Shown: one piece after another, positions 1-5,551 of the stretch
Layout of the letters: the number at the start of each line of letters is the position of its first letter
Numbering within the stretch: the first letter of the stretch is position 1
Assembly: GCA_025350285.1 (NCBI GenBank)
Contig: JANXYE010000625.1
Span: forward strand, 1 to 5,884
DNA length: 5,884 nt
Source of the DNA: Chloroflexota bacterium
Lineage (GTDB): Bacteria; Chloroflexota; Dehalococcoidia; Tepidiformales; Tepidiformaceae
Direction of reading: 5' to 3'
Notes under the pieces: model-generated
The model's database searches: none
Told to the model about the DNA's origin: nothing
Seen by the model: only the letters and a program-made list of their open reading frames with translations
Translations under genes and position numbers: made by a program

Positions 1-325
1 AGGTGATGCCGTCCACGTCGAAATCCCCGAAGAGGGCGATGGTCTCGTGGTTCTCGATAGCACGCCGGGTGCGCTCAATCGCTTCCAGCATGCCGGGCAG
101 GAGGAGCGGGTCATGCTCCGGGTTGAGATGAGGCTTGTAGAAGCGGTCGGCCTGTTCGCGCGTGGTGATGCCGCGTGAGGCGAGGACATCGGCCACCACC
201 GCCGGGAAGCGGGGGACGCGTTCGGCGTGGGTAGCGGGGTCCGGGAGACGCCAGCGGGGGCGGCCCTCACCCCCGGCCCCTCCCCCGGCCATGCGGGAGA
301 GGGGAGCAACGGCCACGGAAGTCAT
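1..325 (-). CDS. recJ: Single-stranded-DNA-specific exonuclease RecJ, N-terminal part (cut by window start)
   Basis: RecJ degrades single-stranded DNA 5' to 3' in recombination and mismatch repair; it is a DHH-family phosphoesterase that acts on DNA in the cytoplasm. Only the first 108 codons are present; the C-terminus lies beyond position 1. Residues from about 25 onward follow the RecJ N-terminal pattern: a tryptophan near the start (WRLPDP), a helix with ASRGIT, F-KPHLNP, then LPGM-EAIERTRRAIE leading to GDFDVDGIT (residues 100-108). This is DHH motif I, with metal-binding aspartates at 101, 103 and 105. I chose the ATG at 325-323 because it overlaps the fabF stop codon as ATGA, the classic coupled arrangement; no Shine-Dalgarno is visible (the bases just upstream read CCTCCC). 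A second in-frame ATG lies at 292-290. Residues 7-23 (APLSRMAGGGAGGEGRP) are low complexity and encoded by an inverted-repeat element, so they are not part of the conserved enzyme. Family assignment is confident; the exact start is less so. Confidence 0.9.
   Translation of the reverse strand, partial: MTSVAVAPLSRMAGGGAGGEGRPRWRLPDPATHAERVPRFPAVVADVLASRGITTREQADRFYKPHLNPEHDPLLLPGMLEAIERTRRAIENHETIALFGDFDVDGIT
260..306. repeat. GC-rich inverted-repeat element inside the recJ 5' end
   Basis: The arms CCCCTCCCCCGG (277-288) and GCGGGAGAGGGG (293-304) are complementary at 10 of 12 positions, with a 4-base loop. In the minus-strand mRNA one of the two mismatches becomes a U-G wobble, giving 11 of 12 pairs. 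The flank 262-276 reads GCCCTCACCCCCGG. The whole resembles, from memory, a widespread high-GC bacterial intergenic element (GCCCTCACCCC - CCCCTCTCCC - GGGAGAGGGG). Here it lies within coding sequence, in frame in recJ, and it accounts for the Gly-rich low-complexity start of that protein. The hairpin begins about 20 bases inside the reading frame, and its loop holds the alternative ATG of recJ. Confidence 0.6.
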
Positions 326-1566
326 GGGAGGTACCGGCGGAAGACGAGGCTGGCGTTGTGCCCGCCAAAGCCGAGGGAGTTGCTCATCACCGCATCGACG
401 GTCACCGAGCGGGCCACGTTCGGGACGTAATCGAGGTCGCAATCCGGGTCCGGGACCTCGTAGTTCACGGTCGGCGGGATGACGCCGTTCTGGATGACGA
501 GGACGGAGACAATCGCCTCGATCGCGCCGGCCGCGCCCATCAGGTGGCCGGTCATCGACTTACTCGAGCTGATTGGGAGGGAGTAGGCATAGTCGCCGAA
601 TGCCCGCTTGATCGCGACCGTTTCGAGTTTGTCGTTCAGCGGGGTGGAGGTGCCGTGGGCGTTGAGGTACTGGATGTCGTCCGGGGCGAGGCCGGCCTTT
701 TGGAGGGCGGTGGTCATCGCGCGGGCGGCGCCTTCGCCATGCTCGCCGGGCTGCGTGATGTGGAACGCGTCGCTGGTCGCGCCATAGCCCGCCAGTTCGG
801 CGAGGATGTTCGCGCCGCGAGCACGGGCGTGCTCTTCAGCTTCAAGGACGAGCATCCCCGAACCTTCGGCGATGATGAACCCGTTGCGCCGGGCATCGAA
901 CGGACGGGACGCCTGGGAGGGGTTTTCGTTGTTCGAACCGAGGGCGCGAGCGGCTGAATAGCCGGCCACGGAGAGTGTCGTAATCGGGGCCTCGGCGCCG
1001 CCAGCGATAGCGACATCGGCGTCGCCCCGGCGGATGATGTTCGCCGCCTCGCCAATGCTATCGGCGCCCGAGGCGCAGGCGCTTACGAGGCTGTAGTTCA
1101 TCGCCTTCGCGCCCAGGCGGATGCTCACGTTCCCGCAGGCCATATCGGAAAGCATCATCGGCACGACGAACGGGCTCACGCGCCCCGGCCCCTTTTCGCG
1201 AAGCACATCGTATTCGGCGAGGGCCGTCATGATGCCGCCGTGAGCCGTGCCGATGATCGTCGCGACGCGCGGGCCATTCTCCTGCGTGATGACGAAGCCG
1301 CTCTGCTTGAGCGCCTCGTTGGCGGCCACGGTGGCGAATTGGGCGAAGCGGTCCATGCGCCGCGCATCCTTGCGGTCCATGAACTTCGTTGGGTCGAAAT
1401 CCTTCACCTCGCCCGCAACCTGGGACTCATAGCGGGTGGGGTCGAAGTGGGTGATCCGGGCCGTGCCGGAACGCCCGGCAATCAGCGCCTCCCAGTTATC
1501 GCAGACGTTGTGGCCGAGCGGGGTAATCATCCCAAGTCCGGTAACAACGACACGTCTGCTGCTCAC
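322..1566 (-). CDS. fabF: Beta-ketoacyl-[acyl-carrier-protein] synthase II (FabF)
   Basis: This enzyme condenses malonyl-ACP with a growing acyl-ACP in cytosolic type II fatty-acid synthesis. The product is 414 aa, the usual KAS II length (about 410-415). It opens with RRVVVTGLGMITPLG, the standard thiolase-fold start. The catalytic cysteine is C164 in SACASG. The two histidines are H304 in NAHGTSTPLND and H341 in KSMTGHLMGAAG, with the accompanying lysine K336. The glycine-rich GFGGHNASL loop is near the C-terminus. All catalytic residues are intact. I chose the GTG at 1566-1564 because GAGG at 1575-1572 sits five bases upstream. The GTG two codons earlier (1572-1570) is in frame but would leave that GAGG overlapping the start. 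A strong extended -10 lies just upstream (1601-1609). The stop overlaps the recJ start as ATGA. The neighbour two genes upstream, acpS, makes the holo-ACP on which FabF acts. Nothing suggests a polyketide context: there is no chain-length factor or ACP beside it. Confidence 0.95.
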   Translation of the reverse strand: MSSRRVVVTGLGMITPLGHNVCDNWEALIAGRSGTARITHFDPTRYESQVAGEVKDFDPTKFMDRKDARRMDRFAQFATVAANEALKQSGFVITQENGPRVATIIGTAHGGIMTALAEYDVLREKGPGRVSPFVVPMMLSDMACGNVSIRLGAKAMNYSLVSACASGADSIGEAANIIRRGDADVAIAGGAEAPITTLSVAGYSAARALGSNNENPSQASRPFDARRNGFIIAEGSGMLVLEAEEHARARGANILAELAGYGATSDAFHITQPGEHGEGAARAMTTALQKAGLAPDDIQYLNAHGTSTPLNDKLETVAIKRAFGDYAYSLPISSSKSMTGHLMGAAGAIEAIVSVLVIQNGVIPPTVNYEVPDPDCDLDYVPNVARSVTVDAVMSNSLGFGGHNASLVFRRYLP

Positions 1567-1569
1567 GAG

Positions 1570-1575
1570 CACCTC
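1570..1575 (-). promoter_or_regulatory. Shine-Dalgarno deciding the fabF start
   Basis: On the minus strand GAGGTG precedes CTC and then GTG (1566-1564). Counting GAGG as the core leaves a five-base spacer, which is good for the inner GTG. For the outer GTG (1572-1570) the same motif overlaps the codon itself, so the inner start is favoured. Confidence 0.55.
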
Positions 1576-1600
1576 ACAGGAACCAGCCGGGGTTGAGCCA

Positions 1601-1609
1601 AGTATAGCA
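1601..1609 (-). promoter_or_regulatory. Extended -10 promoter for fabF-recJ
   Basis: The minus strand reads TGCTATACT from 1609 to 1601: TATACT differs from TATAAT at one base and is preceded by TG plus one base, the extended -10 arrangement. No TTGACA-like hexamer is visible 16-18 bases upstream, which is normal for extended -10 promoters. The predicted start of transcription is about 1593-1595, giving a leader of roughly 30 bases that contains the GAGG ribosome site. The nnr stop codon (TGA, 1612-1610) directly abuts the element. This would let fabF and recJ be transcribed apart from acpS-nnr. Confidence 0.6.
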
Positions 1610-3172
1610 TCAGGGCGCCCGTAGCTCCTTCACGGCGCGGGGCAGACGGTGGGCGAGTTCGCTCGCCAGCAGGCCAGCGTCGCCGTACTCCTCACGCAGC
1701 GCTTCGCCCGCTCCGCCATGCACGTAGACGCCGAGACAGGCCGCGCTGAACGGCTCCACACCCTGGGCCAGGTAGGCGGCAATCACGCCAGCGAGGACAT
1801 CGCCGCTGCCAGCCGTGGCCAGCAACGGGTTCGCGAACGGGCTCAGGCTCGTGCGGCCATCCGGGGCGGCGACGACGGTGGCGGCGCCCTTGAGGACGAC
1901 GACACACCCGAACTTGCTCGCCGCTTCCTGCGCGGCCGTCATCCGGCGGGACTGGATGCCGGCGACGGTGGTCCCGAGCAGGCGGGCCATTTCGCCGGGG
2001 TGTGGAGTGAGGACGGCGTTGGCCGGGAGCCGTTCAGCGGCGTCAGGGATCATGGCCAGGGCGTTGAGGGCGTCGGCATCGAAGACGGCGCCCTTCGGGA
2101 GGTCGGCGGCGATGTCCGGCAGTGCCGCCCAGAGGAAGGCCCGAACGCCATCCCCGTTGCCCATCCCAGGGCCAATGACGGCCGAATCGAACTGCCGCCA
2201 CTCATTGCGAAGGGCGACGGCGGTTTCGCCCGCGAGTTGCCCGTCGGGCGTCGATGGCTGAGGCAGCCAGGTAGCTTCGGGGAGGCCGGATGCGAGTGGC
2301 GCGATGAGGGCTTCGTCGCAGGCGATCGTGACGAGCCCGGCCCCGGCCCGGAGCGCGGCCGTGGCCGAGAGCCGGGGAGCGCTCAGGTATCGCCGGGACC
2401 CGCCCACGACGAGGACCCTGCCGAACGTGCCTTTGTTTGCGTCCTCTGGGCGGGCCGGGAGCGCGCCCTTCGCCCAGCGAGCGGTGAGCAGCTCCAGCTT
2501 CACGCCGTCCATCGCCGCTTTCGGGATGCCAATTTCGATCACCTGGACGCGGCCGATGAAACCGCTCGCGGGCGACTGATACATCCCGATCTTGGGCAGC
2601 CCAAAGGTGACGGTGAGGTCGGGCGCCACGGCCAATGGGTCAACGGCGCCGGTATCGGCGTTCACGCCCGTCGGCAGATCGACGGCGACAATCTTCGGCG
2701 GCGCATAGCCGGCGCGGGCGGCGCGGAGCTTCTCGAGGGCCAGAGCGACCGGCTCGGTAGGGTCGAGCGGGCGGGCCTGGCCGATGCCGAGGAGGGCGTC
2801 GATCACGCAATCGGAGCTGGCCAGGGCCTCGGTCAGGGTTTCGAAGGCGGGATCGTCTTCGCCGGCGAGGATGGTCATTTCGCGCGGTGCGAGGTCGGCG
2901 ATAAGCGACTCGTCGCGGCGTTTGCGGGGCGTGTAGAGCACCACATCGGCGCCCCAATCGAAGAGGTGGCGGCCGGCGATAATGCCATCGCCGCCGTTGT
3001 TGCCGGGGCCAACGAGGACGAGGATGCGGCGCCCTTCGAGCGTGCCGAGGAGCATCCATGCTTCCTGCGCGACCGCGAGGCCCGCTTCCTCCATCAGTTG
3101 ACGCTCAGATGTGCCCGCCGCGACGGCCGCGGCTTCGAGGGCGCGCATTTCAGCGACGGAGACGAGTTTCAT
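1610..3172 (-). CDS. nnr: Bifunctional NAD(P)H-hydrate epimerase / ADP-dependent NAD(P)H-hydrate dehydratase (Nnr, YjeF type)
   Basis: This enzyme repairs NADHX and NADPHX, the hydrated, damaged forms of NADH and NADPH. The N-terminal domain interconverts the R and S epimers; the C-terminal ribokinase-like domain dehydrates the S form using ADP. At 520 aa it is the normal fused length. N-domain (about 1-220): VGPGNNGGDG (54-63), VIDALLGIG (123-131) and VDLPTGVNADTG (164-175). C-domain (about 240-515): NKGTFGRVLVVGGS (246-259), IGPGMG (333-338), FDADALNAL (364-372), LTPHPGEM (388-395), LKGAATVV (427-434) and ATAGSGDVLAG (452-462) with the catalytic Asp458. No expected motif is missing. The ATG at 3172-3170 overlaps the acpS stop as ATGA, and AAGGGGG lies six bases upstream (3185-3179), which fixes the start. 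acpS and nnr genes adjoin in several other bacteria, so this pairing is familiar. The stop codon abuts the fabF promoter. Confidence 0.95.
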   Translation of the reverse strand: MKLVSVAEMRALEAAAVAAGTSERQLMEEAGLAVAQEAWMLLGTLEGRRILVLVGPGNNGGDGIIAGRHLFDWGADVVLYTPRKRRDESLIADLAPREMTILAGEDDPAFETLTEALASSDCVIDALLGIGQARPLDPTEPVALALEKLRAARAGYAPPKIVAVDLPTGVNADTGAVDPLAVAPDLTVTFGLPKIGMYQSPASGFIGRVQVIEIGIPKAAMDGVKLELLTARWAKGALPARPEDANKGTFGRVLVVGGSRRYLSAPRLSATAALRAGAGLVTIACDEALIAPLASGLPEATWLPQPSTPDGQLAGETAVALRNEWRQFDSAVIGPGMGNGDGVRAFLWAALPDIAADLPKGAVFDADALNALAMIPDAAERLPANAVLTPHPGEMARLLGTTVAGIQSRRMTAAQEAASKFGCVVVLKGAATVVAAPDGRTSLSPFANPLLATAGSGDVLAGVIAAYLAQGVEPFSAACLGVYVHGGAGEALREEYGDAGLLASELAHRLPRAVKELRAP

Positions 3173-3615
3173 CGCAGGCCCCCTTCGCGGATGAGCTGAA
3201 GAGCGGCTTCGCCGCGGCGCGGGGTGTCCTCGTTCTCGGTGAGGGCGCGTTCGCCAACGACCATGGCGATCGCGTACTCCTTCGAGTGAGTGAGGCTCAC
3301 TTCGAGGCCGCGCATCTCGATCCGCTCGGCCCGCCCGGCGCCCCGGTTGTAGAGGAAGATGAGTGGCTTACCGCGGCGGTTCGGGAGGATTTCGATATCC
3401 TTCCAGCCAACGCCGCGGACGCCTGTGCCAAGGGCCTTCATCACGGCTTCCTTGGCGGCGAAACGTGCGGCCAGTTCGTGCACCCGGCCGCGGCAATGGG
3501 TGATTTCGTCCGGGGTGTAGATGCGGTTGAGAAAGCGATCCCCGTGGCGGGCGATCACGTCGGCAACGCGGTCGATTTCGATGATATCGACGCCAGCGGC
3601 GAACTTGGTGGGCAT
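3169..3615 (-). CDS. acpS: Holo-[acyl-carrier-protein] synthase (AcpS)
   Basis: AcpS transfers the 4'-phosphopantetheine arm from coenzyme A to apo-ACP in the cytosol, making the carrier that fatty-acid synthesis needs. The 148-residue product has GVDIIEIDRV (8-17, with magnesium-binding Asp10), FLNRIYTPDEI (28-38), the hallmark ARFAAKEAVMKALGTG (50-65, Glu56 the second metal ligand) and VSLTHSKEYAIAMVV (106-120). The reading frame stays open upstream, but similarity begins only at the ATG at 3615-3613, which gives the usual short lead into GVDI. No Shine-Dalgarno precedes it. TACCAT ends eight bases before the ATG and could be the -10 of a leaderless transcript. Most AcpS proteins are about 115-130 aa. 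This one carries about 25 extra charged residues at the end (ALTENEDTPRRGEAALQ and on), so the tail is odd but the core is complete. It appears to head the acpS-nnr unit and is divergent from the PsiE-family gene. Confidence 0.93.
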   Translation of the reverse strand: MPTKFAAGVDIIEIDRVADVIARHGDRFLNRIYTPDEITHCRGRVHELAARFAAKEAVMKALGTGVRGVGWKDIEILPNRRGKPLIFLYNRGAGRAERIEMRGLEVSLTHSKEYAIAMVVGERALTENEDTPRRGEAALQLIREGGLR

Positions 3616-3746
3616 ATCGCTGGATGGTACGGCGGCGGCCGCGCTGGGGACATAGGAAGCGCAGAAAGCGCGCGCCCGGCGGACCCTGAAGCTAAGCGCC
3701 TCACTCGGGCTGGCGCCAACGGGTGCCGGCGTTACGCTTCGAAGCG
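3616..3746. other. Divergent intergenic region between acpS and the PsiE-family gene
   Basis: These 131 bases must hold the promoters for both directions, yet neither strand shows a convincing -35/-10 pair. The weak candidates are TACCAT on the minus strand (3629-3624), ending eight bases before the acpS ATG, and TACGCT on the plus strand (3733-3738), ending eight bases before the ATG at 3747. Both would give leaderless or nearly leaderless messages, consistent with the lack of ribosome sites. The region also holds TGGCGCCA (3711-3718) and a 12-base palindrome (3735-3746). Confidence 0.35.
3735..3746. promoter_or_regulatory. Perfect 12-base palindrome at the PsiE-family start codon, possible operator
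   Basis: CGCTTCGAAGCG is its own reverse complement and ends on the base before the ATG at 3747. A regulator bound here would block both a promoter with a -10 at 3733-3738 and the message start. If the upstream GTG (3723) is the real start, the palindrome would be coding, which would weaken the operator idea. No known regulator consensus is recognised. Confidence 0.3.
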
Positions 3747-4220
3747 ATGGCCCATGATACCCGGCCGCGAACGCGGCCCATCCTTGACGGAGTTGGCAAG
3801 CGCTGGCTCGAGTTCGCCGACAAACTGATTTACTGGCTCGTGGGCGCGCTGTTTCTGGTCGCGGCCGTGTCGATGGTGGCATATTCGGTGACCACCTTCG
3901 TGCGGGACTTCGGTGGCGACTTTCCGCTCGCCCTGATTGTCTTCATCAACGACCTGCTGCTCGTCCTCATCATTCTTGAGGTCCTTGGCACCGTCCGGAG
4001 TTACCTGGAAACGGGCGTTACGTCGTTGGAGCCGTTCCTCTACATCGGCATCATTTCCGCTACGCGGCGCATCCTGGCGATCGGCGCTCAGACGACGCTT
4101 GGCAAGGTAGGGGACGAGTCCTTCAACCACCTCATGATCGACCTTGGCGTCAACGGGGGGGTCGTCCTGGCCCTCGCCGTCGCGCTCTTCCTCTTTGCAC
4201 GCAATCGGACGCCCGCCTGA
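3747..4220 (+). CDS. PsiE-family (phosphate-starvation-inducible) inner-membrane protein
   Basis: This is a small integral membrane protein of the PsiE family, named for an E. coli gene induced by phosphate starvation; its molecular role is unknown. The 157-residue form has a charged N-terminus, then four likely membrane segments at about 27-50 (LIYWLVGALFLVAAVSMVAY), 59-81 (FPLALIVFINDLLLVLIILE), 97-112 and 129-151 (LMIDLGVNGGVVLALAVALF). The family signature is the stretch from EVLGTVRSYLE through GVTSLEPFLYIGIISATRRI (78-109), which lies between and into helices 2 and 3. I prefer the ATG at 3747; an in-frame GTG at 3723 would add eight residues (MPALRFEA). Neither start has a Shine-Dalgarno. 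No Pho-box-like repeats are evident upstream, so phosphate control is not supported here. It is divergent from acpS and converges on the DUF1501 gene. Family assignment is confident; function is not. Confidence 0.85.
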   Translation: MAHDTRPRTRPILDGVGKRWLEFADKLIYWLVGALFLVAAVSMVAYSVTTFVRDFGGDFPLALIVFINDLLLVLIILEVLGTVRSYLETGVTSLEPFLYIGIISATRRILAIGAQTTLGKVGDESFNHLMIDLGVNGGVVLALAVALFLFARNRTPA

Positions 4221-4250
4221 AAGTTTCGGCCGGCCATTGCTGGTCAGCAA
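4219..4250. terminator. Short palindromes between convergent genes, possible weak terminator
   Basis: Three small inverted repeats follow one another in the gap between the plus-strand stop (4220) and the minus-strand stop (4254): GAAA-G-TTTC (4219-4227), GGCCGGCC (4228-4235), and TTGCTG-GT-CAGCAA (4237-4250, six base pairs, two-base loop on paper). No T-run of the intrinsic type follows on either strand. A role in ending transcription is inferred from position and symmetry only. Confidence 0.3.
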
Positions 4251-4253
4251 CAC

Positions 4254-5504
4254 CTACGCCGCTTTGATGAAGCCGAGCGTCGGCCACTGCTGGCCCATCA
4301 GCGGTGCGCTGGGCGTACCGAGCCACTTTTCGATGACCGTCGCGTAGACCGAGCGAAAGTCCGTCGTGAACGAGAGGTTCCCGTTGTCGATCAGCTTCGT
4401 GAGGCTCGGCTGGTCGCCATAGAAGCCGCGCTGCACGCCGTTGCCGAGCGCGAACATGACGCTGGCGGAGCCGTGGTCCGTGCCGCCGTTCGCGTTTTCC
4501 TGGACACGGCGGCCGAATTCGCTCCAGGTGAGGACGAGCACGTCATCGGCGCGGCCCTGGGCGGCCAGGTCCTGGTAGAAGGCGGTGAGGCCCTCGTCGA
4601 GCGTCGTCATCAGGGCGCTGTGTTCTTCGGCTTCCTTGCTATGGGTGTCGAAGCCGCCCAGCGTGATGTGGCCAACGCGGATGCCGAGCCCGCCGACAAT
4701 TGTCTCGGCGAGCAGCGAAAGGCCGGAGCCGAAGCTCGAATCCGGATACTTCACGGCCGGCCTGTACTTGGCGGCGACGGTGGCGAGTTGTAGCGAACTC
4801 TTGACGGCGGTGTCGGCGGTCGTTTCGAGTAGCACGCCGTAGCGGGAGTTCGCCGGGTACTGCTCATAAAGCTTTACCAGGGTCCCGCTGCGAGCGTCGG
4901 ACGGCTCCACGGCCTTGCCCTTCACTTTGAAGCCATAGTCCGCTTCGTTCTGCACGGACGGGATGGAGACGCGCTCGGCGCGCAGCTCCGGGGGGGTCGA
5001 TTTGCCGACGTTGAAGCCAAAGAAGGGGTCGTGCTGCTGCGACTCCATGGCGTCAAGCGTCCGGCCGAGCCAGCCGTTGTCGAGCTTCAATTGAGGGTCC
5101 CCGGCTTCCCAGATGGCCATCGACTTGAAGTGGCTGTAGTTCTGTTCTGGGTAGCCGACGCCGCGCACAACCGCGAGCTTGCCCGCATCCCAGAGGCCCT
5201 TCAGGCCCGTCAGCTCCGGGGCCAGCCCGATGCCGCCTTCCAGCGGAAGGACCTTATCGGCCGATACCCCGAGCGTTTTGCGGACACCGGCGTAGGCCGG
5301 ATCGGTGTAGGGGATGACCGTGGCCAGGCCGTCGTTCCCGCCAGCGAGCTGGACGAGGATGAGGATCTTCTCCTTACCCGCCGCGGTGACGGAGGCCGGG
5401 TTCTGGGCGGCGAAGGCGAAGCTGCCTTTGAGCAGCGACCCGGCGGTCGTGCCGATGCTGACGAGGGCGACGCCGCCCTTCACGAAATCTCTACGGGAAA
5501 GCAT
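4254..5504 (-). CDS. Tat-exported DUF1501 family protein
   Basis: This is a complete 416-residue DUF1501 protein, predicted to be folded in the cytoplasm and exported by the twin-arginine pathway. The N-terminus has SRRDFVKG (3-10), a near-perfect Tat motif, a hydrophobic stretch (11-30) and a likely cleavage site AFA/AQN after about residue 32. The mature part begins with ILILVQLAGGNDGL (47-60), the DUF1501 opening. It continues with QNYSHFKSMAIWEAG (121-135), GHITLGGFDTHS (278-289), LVLTWSEFGRRV (323-334) and GGTDHGSASVMFALG (340-354). DUF1501 is related to the alkaline phosphatase/sulfatase fold. D58, D286/H288 and D343/H344 look like metal ligands, and S124 is in a plausible nucleophile place (inference). 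The substrate is unknown. The start is fixed by AAGGAG six bases upstream. It follows a DUF1800 gene by 47 bases, a pairing seen in many bacteria that suggests joint function. No sign of truncation. Confidence 0.92.
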   Translation of the reverse strand: MLSRRDFVKGGVALVSIGTTAGSLLKGSFAFAAQNPASVTAAGKEKILILVQLAGGNDGLATVIPYTDPAYAGVRKTLGVSADKVLPLEGGIGLAPELTGLKGLWDAGKLAVVRGVGYPEQNYSHFKSMAIWEAGDPQLKLDNGWLGRTLDAMESQQHDPFFGFNVGKSTPPELRAERVSIPSVQNEADYGFKVKGKAVEPSDARSGTLVKLYEQYPANSRYGVLLETTADTAVKSSLQLATVAAKYRPAVKYPDSSFGSGLSLLAETIVGGLGIRVGHITLGGFDTHSKEAEEHSALMTTLDEGLTAFYQDLAAQGRADDVLVLTWSEFGRRVQENANGGTDHGSASVMFALGNGVQRGFYGDQPSLTKLIDNGNLSFTTDFRSVYATVIEKWLGTPSAPLMGQQWPTLGFIKAA

Positions 5505-5510
5505 GTCAGG

Positions 5511-5516
5511 CTCCTT
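5511..5516 (-). promoter_or_regulatory. Strong Shine-Dalgarno of the DUF1501 gene
   Basis: The minus strand reads AAGGAG, then six bases, then ATG (5504-5502). It is the best ribosome site in the window and supports high translation from this start, ruling out later ATGs. Confidence 0.8.
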
Positions 5517-5521
5517 GGAGT

Positions 5522-5544
5522 GCCGGGTTATCGCGGTACCCGGC
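5522..5544 (-). other. Hairpin in the DUF1800-DUF1501 spacer
   Basis: GCCGGGT (5522-5528) and ACCCGGC (5538-5544) are perfect seven-base arms around a nine-base loop. In the mRNA it forms between the DUF1800 stop codon (5554-5552) and the AAGGAG ribosome site of DUF1501, leaving the site just outside the stem. There is no U-run, so it is more likely a processing or stabilising stem, or a partial attenuator, than an intrinsic terminator. Confidence 0.5.
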
Positions 5545-5551
5545 GGGCGGG

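Noticed and set aside
612..660. Asparagine instead of glycine in the FabF HGTSTPLND motif
   Set aside because: To my knowledge HGTSTPLND is common among KAS II enzymes, so this is not an active-site anomaly.
358..957. Plus-strand open frame of 199 codons opposite fabF
   Set aside because: It lies wholly antisense to well-conserved FabF, and its translation is of biased composition without recognisable motifs.
1649..3199. Long plus-strand open frame of 516 codons opposite nnr
   Set aside because: It is the antisense shadow of a complete, motif-rich nnr gene; high GC keeps such frames open. Its translation is Arg/Gly/Asp-rich with no recognisable domain and no ribosome site.
3616..3882. Upstream extension of AcpS to 237 residues
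   Set aside because: The extra 89 residues are low-complexity Arg/Ala/Ser and overlap the PsiE-family coding region on the other strand; AcpS similarity begins at the ATG at 3615.
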